Source: Glossina fuscipes
Taxonomy: Eukaryota; Arthropoda; Insecta; Diptera; Glossinidae
Length of the DNA stretch: 64,000 nt
Direction of reading: 5' to 3'
NCBI RefSeq assembly: GCF_014805625.2
Contig: NW_023998422.1
Location: 4,773,874-4,837,873, forward strand
This document shows, piece by piece, positions 50,015 to 61,089 of the stretch. Numbering within the stretch: the stretch's first letter is position 1; every line of letters begins with the position of its first letter. The notes under the pieces are model-generated. The model saw only the letters and a program-made list of their open reading frames with translations, had not been told where the DNA came from and did no database searches. A program made the position numbers and the translations under genes.

Positions 50015-51119
50015 CCGGCCGGTAGAGTGGAGAATAAACAGCGATGTGCAGTAATTAGAACTATATACCTGTGTGTGTGTGTGTGCGCTCTAAGCAGTGG
50101 TTGGGCATAAAATAAATTTGAAATAGAAATACTTAACATAATTGAAAATGACTTTGCGTCTGCGCTATCTAATGAATGAAACGATAAGAAAACGAAAACA
50201 AAAAAGTTAAAAAAAAAAAATAATTTCATTGTTTTGCAAATCTCGAATGTGACTTTGGATGAATTGTGTTTCCAAACTTTTCAATGTCTCATAAGGATTT
50301 GTTATTTTTTTTCAGATGGGATTGCCATCCAACAATATTTCATGTATTTACTTAAGGGCTTGTGGGATGTTGTTGCAACCGAGTGATCCATCTTTTTAAG
50401 TTATCGAGTGTAGCTGCGAACAATAAATTAACAGGATCGTTGCAATTTTTAAAAAACCAAATCATAAAAGATTTTAATAAAAACCAAGGCAAAACGGAAA
50501 ACAAAAGAAGAACAAAAAGAAAAAAAAGAAGCAAAGCACATAATCGCCTTGGAGCGAACTTTAAACACCTAACAACCTCCATTAAAAACATTTGTAGAAA
50601 TCTGTCGTTTTCTTTCTATCTCCGGATATTGTCAGTTAGAAGCTGTTGGGATGATTTTTGCTTTGAAAGAGGAGCCACAAAATCGGGAATAGCTTAGGGC
50701 TTTCAATATTCCTTCAGTCTGACCGGCACTTTGTGGGTGTTTCCCTGCACGTGCAAACACGAAGGAAGGCAAATTGGTGGAGTGAGCATGCTTGACTTAA
50801 AAGCGGGAGCATCAGAGCTAGCGGCTTTTTTCTATTTGTATCATTTGGCCGCTTAGGGGAAGCTTGCAGTATATGAAAGATTTGTCTTGTTTTCTATCTT
50901 CATCCATTCAATTTAGTCAACGTTTATTCCATGTTGGCCGTTCGGATTAACGTCATGTTTTGCACTTTTTGCGTACTGAAGAGTATATTTAGTATATCTT
51001 CTCTTTTACGGACGAGTACTTACATCTACAGCGCCCCAAAAGCATGTCAATTATAGTTTAGAAAATGTGAAATCTTTGACAAATGTGTTTCTCTTCACCG
51101 AATTTATCTTAAAAAGGAT

Positions 51120-51920
51120 TTATCAACAGGATTTATCAAGTGCGTGCGTCCCTCGTAGAAGGGCTTCAGATAGACCCATCTGTTATTATGCTGATCGATT
51201 CCGAAAATGATTCTAAATCTGTGCATGTATTCAAGCTGTGGATTAAAATTTTCGAGCTATTGTGTGATCACATCTGATACAGCGCCCGGATTTGCCCAAA
51301 GGATGAATAATATTGAAAATCGATCTGATCGGATTATTTTTTCGAACGCTTCCAATTGCCAAAATTTCTTGAAAAAAAAGTCGCTTAGTAACAGTGTTTC
51401 GGCTTTGTAAATTAATTTGTTGAACCTCTTGTCATACAACCCTACTACGGAAACCGCATCTGCATATTGAAAAGGTCTAATTTTCAATACTTTTTGATGA
51501 AAATTTGTTCACAGGGATAATTTGACATAAAAATAAAAATTAACTTTACCGAATTTGGACCGCGGAGGTCTTATAAGCAATCTAATGAAAAAGGCTTTGG
51601 ATGCCAAATGATGCTAATTTTTAATATTTTGTGAAGAAAATTGTTCCATAGTGACACATAGGATCACATGGGTCTATTTCTTAGTCACCATTAGTCGCCA
51701 TGAAAGCCAACTTTTTATGACGGCAAAGTCTAGTTAGTGGTTGTTGTGACGGAAGCGGCTAGTAAATGATGAGATTCGTGATAAGTAAATTAAGTTTGCT
51801 AAATTTAGGTAACGTTAACGCTTGATGATCCTCCAATAAGAGAGCGTTCTGCGAGGCGGAGGTGTGTAGAGTATCTAATGGTTGGCTTTGCCCGCTTCTA
51901 ACATTCTTACTTGCTCTTTT
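51120..51920 (+). repeat. Dispersed repeat family R, copy 10 (long)
   Basis: 5' block GAAGGGCTTCAGATAGACCC, then ATGCTGATCGATTCCGAAAA, CAAAGGATGAATAATATTGA, TACCGAATTTGGACCGCGG (also in copy 4), and the 3' block TAGAGTATCTAATGGTTGGC plus ACATTCTTACTTGC. With copy 4 this gives an approximate unit length of 650-800 bases. Confidence 0.6.
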
Positions 51921-53809
51921 TTTCCTTTTTTTGGAGAGAGGGTAATGGTTTTTAAGCGCCATAAGTAGTGAAGCGTTGGGACATAGTGATAATCGAAATT
52001 TTGATATTTCTGCTATCAAAATCTGGTAGTAAGCACAATCAGGGGTAAATCTTGTAGCAGCAGCTCAAAAGGCAGGGCAAGGCTACTCATTGGATTCACT
52101 TCTCTGAGAAACTGTCATCTCAAGCAGATGTTAATTGAAAAATGTGAAAATTAAATTCAAACGTTGAAAATATTTATTTATATATGTATATATAAATATG
52201 TTTTTTTTTTTTTGCTAGTTTTTTATATAAGTTTATCAGCGATAAAGTGATGAATGATTTCCAGCACAGCATGAACGCTAATAGCAGCAATTGTCGTTCT
52301 TCTTTTCTTCTCATCGCATACCCCGGGAGTTGTTTCACTTTATGTCCTGTTCTACAGCGTGTGTGTGTGGCCGTGTGTGCTGTTATGCGCCATTTTAAAG
52401 CACCCCAAGGCTATGTAATTTCGATATGTAATAAAATTTCAATTAGAACAAATGTTTGCATTTTTCTGTCTAGATGCCAGAGAGCAATATTAGTCATGTT
52501 ATTTTTCAAACGTTACCGCAAAAATGTGCGAAACTCCATTTTCGGTTTTTCTTTATTCGTTGATCAAGCACATAAATAACAATTTAACGATTTGACATTA
52601 AAGCACGTATAAAAGTACCATCCAAAGGAGTATTTATATCAACGCATTTTTTATGGTTGCTTTCATTTTTTCCCCTCTTTTTGGCAACTTTTGGCTCTGA
52701 TATGTAGCCTTCATCTCAACCGTTAAACGGATAAACGTGTGCACATGTCCAGTACAGAAGTTCTCAAACGTTTCATTTAAAATATATTTAACTCATCGTT
52801 CAGCTCCTCTATTCATACACAGTGAAGTGAAAAATTTATCTGCAGATAGTGTTGCTAATAGTTTCAGTTTTGGAAGGTTGGAAAGAAAGTAATTGAAAGG
52901 CCAAATGCACAAAAGACCCTAGGACGTTTAAATGAATGATTATCATATCTTCTTTACTTTGAGTACAGTCTCCATCGCGGCAATCACAACCACCACGATA
53001 CTGCTCGAAAAAGCATAAACAGCAGTCAAGCAAGAGGGCATTTTTGTGGTAAAGTGATGGGAAGTGCATCGTACTCGTTACGAGCAATATCTGTTTGAAT
53101 GACCTGACCCTCATGGACTCGCACAATTTCTTGACTTTTCATCTAATGACTTACTCGAACTCTATACAGATTTTGTAGAGATTTTTCTGCACATAGACGA
53201 AGTGGCTCCGGCCGTCAGACCTACCATATTTCCCGGCAGGCCATTAAGCACACTGTCCATCCCTCTGGTATTATGCTGTACCATCACAACTAAGCAATAT
53301 GGGCCTAATAGAGAATTATATGCAAGAAGAAAACTGTTCTCCTTCTAAAAGGAAAAAAGAACTTTGTCTGATATTTCGCTTAAGCCTCCAAGATAAAACC
53401 CCTACGCCAGGCTAAAGATGGTAGACCTTAAACTGTTTCTTGCCGATCAATGAACTGAAAAAGTATATTGCGAGCAGTCACATATGTAGGAGACATCGCG
53501 AAAAGCTTAAAGTTTACTTAGTTTCATCCTTTCATTTAAAGTACAGCAGACTCTCTCTATAAATCCGTGTGATACAAATCACTTAGATTACACAAATACA
53601 TGGCCATTTAAAGTCCAAGTCAATTAACTCTTCTTATTTTAAAATTACCATCGGCTACAAATTTGGCATAAAGATTGGAAGCTCTTCCCATTTCAAACAG
53701 GCAGCCTCTCTTATTAACAATATTATTGAGTAATAAGTAAAAAGACTATAGTGGGCCGCCCGCCATAAAGCGCTCCACACCATACAGCACCCTGCAGTTA
53801 TTCATATAT

Positions 53810-54000
53810 AACATAATAATTTCAAAATGTAATGTTATATGGGAAGTGGTCGAAAAAGTGATCCGATCCGAACCATTTTCAATAACGTCCTTCCTTGGGT
53901 CAAAATACGCCGGTGTACCAACTTTTATCAAAATTCACAAAAATTGCAGTTAAACAAGTCAGATGGGCGGACAACCCAGACTCTGTCACCTTCGGAATCG
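53810..54000 (-). repeat. Dispersed repeat family R, copy 11
   Basis: Plus-strand TTATATGGGAAGTGGTCGAA and GATCCGATCCGAACCATTTT closely parallel copy 8. Tracks the same blocks in reverse orientation. Confidence 0.5.
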
Positions 54001-54734
54001 ATCGGTTCCGAGTGTTGCGTACATAGGCACAATTCAGCTTCGATTCGTAATTGAATAACAGTTTTTCGCAAATTATGAAACGAGCTGGCCACAGAGATGA
54101 GCATCAAAGCACAGAGATTCATCTTATGGGCATAATGCTGGAATCACGTTAAAAATCAGTAGATAGGCTTTTCCGCAGTTAATGTAAGCAAGATCTGAAT
54201 GAAATATGAATACATATTAGAAGTTTTCCTAATGAGGTAATTAATTTTACTGCTTCTCAATTTTGGTTATACTACTCAAGAGGAGGTGTATATCCGATCC
54301 GCATTTAGTTTATACGTACTTGAAGCTGTTGTCTTCCCCTGCTATTCCACAATTAGGAATCATTCAAACGAAAATCATTCAAACAATGAAAGGGAAGGCC
54401 AAACTTGTTAGTAATACGTTTCAGTTGATTTCCTAACCTCACTTTCTGACTTTGAAAAATGTGCAAATTTTCCATTTCTACGTTTTCATCTTTACTTGTA
54501 ATTTATCGCCTTCTCTGCGCATGCATGTCAAGACTTTTTGATATGTCTAAGCAGTTCAGGTTAAATATATTGATAAATAGTCCTCTGTCTCACATACGCA
54601 AGAATGCAATCCTGCAAACTCATACATGTCTAGGCTTTCTTGCCCAACCATCCACACCTTGAAGTACGTTTAGGTTAAAGCCGGATATGGCATAACAGTC
54701 ACAAAGCAATAAAACACGCTTTATTATACTCCAT

Positions 54735-54760
54735 ACATACATACATACATACATATTATG
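54735..54760. repeat. (CATA)n microsatellite
   Basis: Six tandem CATA units. Confidence 0.85.
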
Positions 54761-54954
54761 TTGCATACAGATTAACAAACTTACAAAACCTAAAACGTAT
54801 AACACATAAATATAAAAAATTTATGAAATTTTTGAAGATTTTGTTTGAAGAGAATAAAATTTTGAAAGCATACCGCCAGAGTGATGATTGAGGAAAGTTT
54901 CACAAAATTTTGAGGAACTAAAATATTTGTTAAATAAATATGTAATTATGCTCT

Positions 54955-55170
54955 AAACTAGCCTTGTATTATATCGAGTGTATTGAAAAGGTGATTTTAA
55001 ATCGATCTGAGTTTGTCTGTCCATCTGTCCGTTTTGTTTTCTTGTGATCAATCTAAATAATATCTTATTTTGAAAAGTCGTCACGTGAATAGCTTTATTA
55101 AACAAACTAATGTAGGGTATTTAATGGTGAGTTATGTTCTACTACAGTGTGTTTTTGCTTATTTTAATTA
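54955..55170 (+). repeat. Dispersed repeat family R, copy 12
   Basis: AAATCGATCTGAGTTTGTCT, CTGTCCATCTGTCCG, then directly the 3' block AATGTAGGGTATTTAATGGT. The middle is deleted. Confidence 0.5.
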
Positions 55171-56089
55171 CATTTTTAGCATATATACATTTCCTTTTTT
55201 TACACGAAAGATTGTCAAGCATAAACCATTCATATCTCTTATAACGACATCTTCACGCAACTCAAAGAAAAATTTATTCAGCCCAATAATCTAAAGGTGA
55301 TATATAAAATGGAAAAATTTTATTACTCAATAATTGCCTATCGAAAAGTGACTGCATATCCCTAAGAACACAAACAATTCTTAAAACTTGTTTTTGCTTT
55401 GTTCAATCATTTGCTTCATTTGTTGTTATAAATTTGCTTAAAGGTCAGAGACTGTTTAAAATTTAAATAAAAAAGTTTTTTTATTTTTATTTTCCTTTTA
55501 TATAAAAGAACACTTATTGTACATAATAATATATGAATAGAAATTGCTTTTGTTAAACATTGAACCTTTTTTACAGCAACAGTTACAGTTGCCTTTGTTA
55601 GTTTTTCCATTTGCCAGCACTTATTGTGGCTCTTTGACTTTATAGCCGGAATTCGACTTTTAATGGCGTTTGCTTGTGTATGCGAAACTTCTCTTCAGAA
55701 AGTTCCCAAAAAGAAATACGACTTCAATGAATCCACCATTTTCATAACATAAATGTCATTATTATGTAGTGTGAAAATCAAGTGGCGCAATGGCAACGAG
55801 TCCTGTGCACGAAAGAAAAAAGAAAGATATATTTTAACGTTACGTTATTTTAAAGCAAAAAATTTAGAAATTTTACAAAGCGATAACTCATGCAGATTTT
55901 ATGCCCATCACCGAAAAGTTTGCCAACTTTTATTTCTTATGTAATGCCTAAAAATAGGCTTTAAAATTCTTAAAAATGATATTTCTAGCCGTTTTCAAAA
56001 AAATCGAGGAAACCCGTCTTACTTTACTTGTATTCATATTGCAATGCAAATTTTTTATATCCCGCACTACTTATTGTACAACAATCCGT

Positions 56090-56440
56090 TACGTTTGCAG
56101 GAATGTACGTAACACCCAGAAGAATTTGAGATATACCAGACCTACTTCTTATAACAGCGATCGATTCAGAATTATATCTAAGTCATTTTCCCAATCTACT
56201 TAAGCTTGTCTGTCCGCCTGTCTGCCTCGCTTTCTCATGTTCAATCCGCAGATCGCAATTTTTAAGATTTTTCTATGAAGTCTGATATGCTGATGGAACT
56301 TGGCCTAGCGATGAATGATAATGAAAATGCTTCAGATCGTAACGCCCAATTTTCAAAAGTTGATATATGCATATCTGTAGGTAGAGTAGAGTATTTAATG
56401 GTACATCGTAGGTCACCATAGTACTTTTACTTGTCCCCTC
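56090..56440 (+). repeat. Dispersed repeat family R, copy 13
   Basis: Blocks GTAACACCCAGAAGAATTTG, ACAGCGATCGATTCAGAATT, GCTTGTCTGTCCGCCTGTC, GATCGCAATTTTTAAG, and 3' block GTAGAGTATTTAATGGTACA ending ACTTTTACTTGT. Confidence 0.55.
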
Positions 56441-56697
56441 ACTATATTTAGGCTACAGCACTCTATCTAAGTCTATCAGATAGTTCTCTTGCACCCCTTT
56501 TACTTGGATAATCGACTCGAAATGCAGATGCAGGCATGTAAGGACCTTTGAGCTTTGTTGATGTACCAGGATGCGCTGAGGTCAAAAAATTTAAATTTGA
56601 TTAACAATACATAAGTAATCAGAGGGCATATCTTCGATGTACATCATTTTAATATATAAAAGTTGCAAAAAGAAATTCTCTCTCATACGTAAACGTA

Positions 56698-56900
56698 AGC
56701 ACCCGACAAGGTAAGAATGGCGACTGCCAAGCCTGTGTTCGAGGGTTCAAATCGCAACGCGGTAGAGTTTACTTTGATCGTAATTATAGTGACTGCTCAG
56801 CAAAGGCACACCTGCAAGACTTCGGCCGTTGCCCTGTCTCTTTCCTCACGGATAGCAGACATTCCCTAAGGGCAGGTCTTATAATAAAAAAAAATGTATA
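56698..56900 (+). mobile_element. tRNA-derived SINE with body
   Basis: B box GAGGGTTCAAATCGCAACGC followed by GGTAGAGTTTACTTTGATCG, AGTGACTGCTCAGCAAAGGC and GCCGTTGCCCTGTCTCTTTC. It ends in an A-rich tail. It is the longest copy and defines the body. Confidence 0.52.
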
Positions 56901-57320
56901 TATATCTGTCAGTCGGTTTATCTATCTGCCGGACGAATCTCTGCCTATAATGGCGAATGCCTCAATCGATCCAAGCTTTGAACTGTATAGTCTTGATGCC
57001 TTTTTCAATACCTTAGAAAGGCTGCACACCTTCACGTTATATGATTGATGCGATGAGTACAATAAATAACGATCTGGACTTTTACTAGCTATCAAAAATT
57101 GAAATGTGCCGCCGACAGCTCTCGATATGTTCGGGGAATTAGGGACGAAATTTGTTGTACAAATAAACCATATGCTCCAAAATTTTGCTTATTTCTCAAC
57201 TTCGAACAACATACAACCACGGAGGAGCAAAAAAAAAAAAAAAAAAAACAAGAAAAATCGTAAGCATTCCTCCTATCGAATAATCTATAGATATGTAGAT
57301 AAGGTTTCTGTGCTACTCAC

Positions 57321-57634
57321 TTGCATATTTTCTAATATTTTTGCAAACGCAGGGCTGCCAATGTCATCGAATAGTTTTGAAAATTCTTCATTTGTTTCGA
57401 GTTTATCGAAGAACGTTGCTAAAATTTGATCTTGCGGCAATGCTTCCAAAATGCTATCGAATAAGCCATGTAATCCGTTAAAATGCTCTTCAATGGTTGT
57501 TGTTGTTAATGCATCTCCCGTTGTACTTGAGTCCGCAAATATTAAGGAAGTTTCGGTCGCGGTTATTGTACCGTTTGTTTCATTAACTTTCAATGTCATT
57601 AAAGAGCTCAATTTTTGTTCAAATTCAACAACAT
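57321..57634 (-). CDS. Insect allergen-related secreted protein, exon 2
   Basis: Seen: acceptor TTTTTTCTATCGCAG just before 57634 and a near-consensus donor GTGAGT at 57320-57315. The exon gives residues 404-508: DVVEFEQKLSSLMTL, a Thr-rich stretch, then GLHGLFDSILEALPQDQ, FFDKLETNEEFSKLF and SPAFAKILENMQ. These are the start and middle of a second allergen-related repeat of the same family as in exon 1. It ends in phase 0. The frame continues 11 codons past the donor to a stop, so either a third exon completes the repeat or the protein ends early by retention. I did not find a convincing third exon at lower coordinates. Confidence 0.83.
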
Positions 57635-58564
57635 CTGCGATAGAAAAAACGTCAATGAGAAATATTTGAATTTTCCTTTTTTTACGCGTCAATATTTGCA
57701 CAAAACGCGTTGTTATATAGATATTATTAAATTGATATATGTATATGTATAATTCTACATGTAGTTAAAATTGGATAAATACAGCTGTGAAAAAACGCAG
57801 TCAAGATATTTTCAAATTTGAATGGGTCTTTTTAGCCAAGCGAACCAACTAAGCGAACAGCGTATGAAACACATAATTGGTTTACAATATTTTGAGTTTG
57901 AAAATGAAAAGTTTGCTCAAAGCAAAGATTAATTCTTCTCATAGCAATTGAAATTTACTGCAGTTGAAAAAAAAGAACTAAAAAAAATCTTTTGGTTTTC
58001 TCAACAATGGTTTTTTCGCCTAGTCTTCTAATTTCACTAAAAGGAATAGTTTTTGCCTCTCTCAGTTAATCTAGCCATAGCTATGAGCTTTTTCCACCTG
58101 TTATTGTTTTTTTATGACTTGAGAATTCAGCGCATGTTTGCTGGCGTGCAAACGTCATTCCACAAAATATTTAAGCAGCCTCTTCAAAGATTACGGGGGA
58201 AGCTCGCTCTCACATAGCGCTTAGGCCAATGAAATGTTTGCCCACACTTAGAATGATTTGTGTGTAACTCCCCTTCCACCGTTATCGCATAAATGGCTTA
58301 AATGGTATGCGATGGTGGAAATAGGTAGGTGCAGACTTCATCCGAAAGAGGTTGGGATTTTCTCAAAATAAACCCCACCAAGACGTCTGTCGATTTATCT
58401 CCGCATTGTAAAGTTGTTTTCGGGTGAAAATGTCCGTTCATGGGGCAGATTCTCGCCCTTTTGGGGGGAATTTCAATATGAAGTAATGTGCGGCTGAGGG
58501 TCGTCGAATGCTTTCAAATACTTATTGCGAGACCGCTATTAGCAAGACAATGTGTGGAGATTAA

Positions 58565-58725
58565 CCAAACATGAATAGCCGAGCAGGTAAAAAACACGAG
58601 TACGAAATCTGTATTCGCGAGTTTAAATCTCCACGCAGCACAGCTTACCGTCACCGTATTACACGAATAGAGGGTAGTGATTGGCCAACTAATGAAAAAA
58701 AAATAAAAATATTTGCAGGTTAAGG
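58565..58725 (+). mobile_element. tRNA-derived SINE copy
   Basis: A box region AATAGCCGAGCAGGTAAAAA, B box GCGAGTTTAAATCTCCACGC, decayed body, A-rich end at about 58694-58715. Lies in the intron of the allergen-related gene. Confidence 0.48.
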
Positions 58726-58739
58726 GTCATAATCTGCAT

Positions 58740-59160
58740 TTGGCGAGGTTAGCTCGGTGCGGTGTATTATGAGCTATCAACACCGGCTGAAGCAATCACT
58801 GACAATCGAAGGCAATTAAAGTTGAGCATTGAACGACCGGTATTCGTCAGGAGAGACGACAAAGTGATTTTAAAGGATGACGATACCTTGGACTTTGAAG
58901 CGGGGAATCTTGCTCCAAACGCCGTTTTCTCTAGACACTGCTCCCTCCAGCCGTTACTTCTGTTGATCAATGGCATGCGGCTGTACTGACCAGCATTCAC
59001 TTTCATATGAAGCAAATTTTTCGACTTCAGATCCTTACGCTGCCCGAAAGATGGGAAAAAGTAGTGATCAACGATGGACAAGGTTTTGAACAGTAAACGT
59101 ATGATCAGTTTTTTTTTGCAATAAAATCCCGAATGGCAAAAAAGACTTTGCGTAAACAAA
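58740..59160 (+). mobile_element. Mariner relic, C-terminal half
   Basis: Plus strand: YYELSTPAEAITDNRRQLKL (58764-58823) and DDKVILKDDD (about 58858-58887) match the mariner catalytic region. LPERWEKVVINDGQGFEQ (about 59039-59095, after frameshifts) is the family's characteristic C-terminus, followed by a stop. It lies in the intron of the allergen-related gene, opposite strand. Confidence 0.7.
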
Positions 59161-59259
59161 GTTATACACGTAATGGGAGGCGGTCGTGGTCACCAAGAAG
59201 TAAGAAAGGAAAATAAGCTATAGAGAGCGGCTGCTAAAATAGTCGTTGCCTGTGCCTAA

Positions 59260-59581
59260 TCGGTAACTGTTGTACCTGTACTGACTGGCGTAATACTTCT
59301 TACAGCCACGACCAAGCGTGCTCTACGTTAGATAAATCGGACACTAAGTCGGTAAGCGTTATGCTTTTGCTGATTGGCATAACAATCAAAAAAGCTACGC
59401 CCTATTTGGTTCTAGGTTAGATAAATTGTACATATATATACACATACATGTATATGTTTATATATACACATATATGTATGCATGTGTATACATACATTCT
59501 TCCGATTTATCTGACCTATAGAATAACTGATCGTAGTTATAAGGAGTGTTATGCCAGTCAGTAAAGGCCTAACACTTATCG
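59260..59581. repeat. Three copies of an 80-bp hairpin-forming unit
   Basis: Two direct copies (59260-59340, 59349-59428) share TCGGTAA...CTGAYTGGCRTAA...GTTAGATAAAT. A third, inverted, lies at 59500-59581 (TCCGATTTATCTGACC ... GTTATGCCAGTCAG). In the third, GTGTTATGCC (59546-59555) pairs with GGCCTAACAC (59566-59575) with one mismatch around a 10-base loop. A CA/TA-rich stretch separates copies 2 and 3. Confidence 0.6.
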
Positions 59582-59707
59582 AACATATATTGTATTATTT
59601 TATGAACTTGACTTCAATGTCATATTTCGTCGGCAATTATCTCGTGCATCTTTTCAACTTTTTAAAATTCATATTTTCAGGTAAAATTGTTTCTGTCCAA
59701 AAATTAC

Positions 59708-60917
59708 CAGTAACGACATCGTGATTAGTTATTAGTTCATTATTGTGATTCCGATAGGATGGTGGTGATGCATCATCTATCTTGTTGGTGAGATTTGCGA
59801 TGGCATTAACGAATTTGACTAGATCCAAACCGCTATTATTTAAATAGCGTAAAAATGCTGACATTTCCGGCACAGCAATAATATGCTCTTTGAGTCGGGC
59901 AAACTCTGAGCTAGACATAAAACTGTAGGCACGCTTCACTTCCGGATCATTGTGATAGTAATAGCGTATAATGTTTTGTACCCGCTGAGCGGGTATTAAA
60001 GCCAAAAAGTCACTTAAATCAAGGGGTGTAATAATTGGGGCGTTTGCATTGTCATTAGAGTTCATTGTCGTCGTCATCGTCATCGTCATCGTCATATCAA
60101 ATGCTTTAGTAGATAATTCAATTTTATGCGGTCGACCATCAACAACATCAATTGCGACATTATCATCAACTTTAGTACTATTGCTTGGCAATGTAACGGA
60201 TGCAGTTGTTAATGAATCCCTCTCTAAAACGGATGTTGCTAATGTTGATGCTAATGACGATGATGACGATGATGACGATGATGGTGATGGTGATGGTGAT
60301 GGTCGTAGAGTTGGTGACGTTGATGTTAACAAATCAATTTGTTGAAAAACTTTAGAAGATTTTCTATTCGATTGTCGTTGGTCTAACTTAAAAGTGGACG
60401 AATAGATGGCAAAAATCAAATCATCGCCATTGTTTTGCATAAAGTCAGAATGCCCATGAAAATCGTTTATGCTTGCATCATTATTACTGACATCATTATT
60501 ATTATTATTACTGTTGTTGTTATTGTTGTTGTTATTATTACTATTATTATCGATGCTATGCGCATTAGCATTAGTTGCTGGTAATGAAGCAAGTGTTTTA
60601 CTTTGATACTGACGTTGTTGTTGTTGTCGTTGTGTATTCAATGCATTTTCTAAAATTCGAGTGAAATTTTCATTTTCAGTTGTTTGGCTAAAATGCACAT
60701 TTTCCGCTTTGGTTATAATTTCGGCAACGCCTACGTTCCTTCTATAGTCATATACTGTAGCGTTACTTTTATCGTTAAATTTTAAAGTTGCAATTTTGTT
60801 ATTATTGTTTTTGTTGTTGTTTTCGGTAACACTTTGGGGATACGTGGCAATAGTTTGACACCAACTGCCTAACAAAATACATAACACAAAATAAGTAAAT
60901 TCACGATTTTCCCGCAT
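59708..60917 (-). CDS. Insect allergen-related (G12/DUF1397-type) secreted protein, exon 1
   Basis: Seen: 403 codons plus one base, starting at ATG 60917. The frame is open 50 codons further upstream, but this Met has AAA before it and is followed by a signal peptide (about residues 1-24, MRENREFTYFVLCILLG then SWCQ). Residues 25-299 are low complexity, with Asn runs, Ser runs and Met-Thr alternation encoded by pure triplet repeats. Residues 300-379 (from DLSDFLALIPAQ to KFVNAIANLTN) match the helical insect allergen-related repeat. The exon ends at a GTAATT donor (59707-59706) in phase 1, which joins exactly with exon 2 to make a GAT codon. Known: the family includes gut proteins such as mosquito G12 and cockroach Bla g 1, which bind lipids. 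Inferred: a secreted protein; the long linker is unusual for the family. Confidence 0.83.
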
Positions 60918-61089
60918 TTTATGATGACGATTTGAGTCGCGTTGTTGACGGAAAATGAAACATTCAGTTTTCACAAACTCACACACACACGCACAACTTA
61001 TAGATCGCGTTATAAGTACTAGAATATGCTTAATTAAATTTTCATCAAATAAATTTTGAAATATCATTACGACTATATATAGATTCGAT

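Larger units (their letters stand above)
57635..59707 (-). other. Intron of the allergen-related gene
   Basis: About 2.07 kb between the two coding exons. It contains a SINE-like copy (58565-58725), a mariner C-terminal relic on the opposite strand (58740-59160) and three copies of a structured repeat (59260-59581). No further coding exon of the gene is apparent inside it. Confidence 0.7.

Noticed and set aside
60049..60345. 98-codon frame rich in Val, Ile and Asp opposite the allergen-related exon
   Set aside because: Produced by the triplet repeats of the sense gene read backwards.
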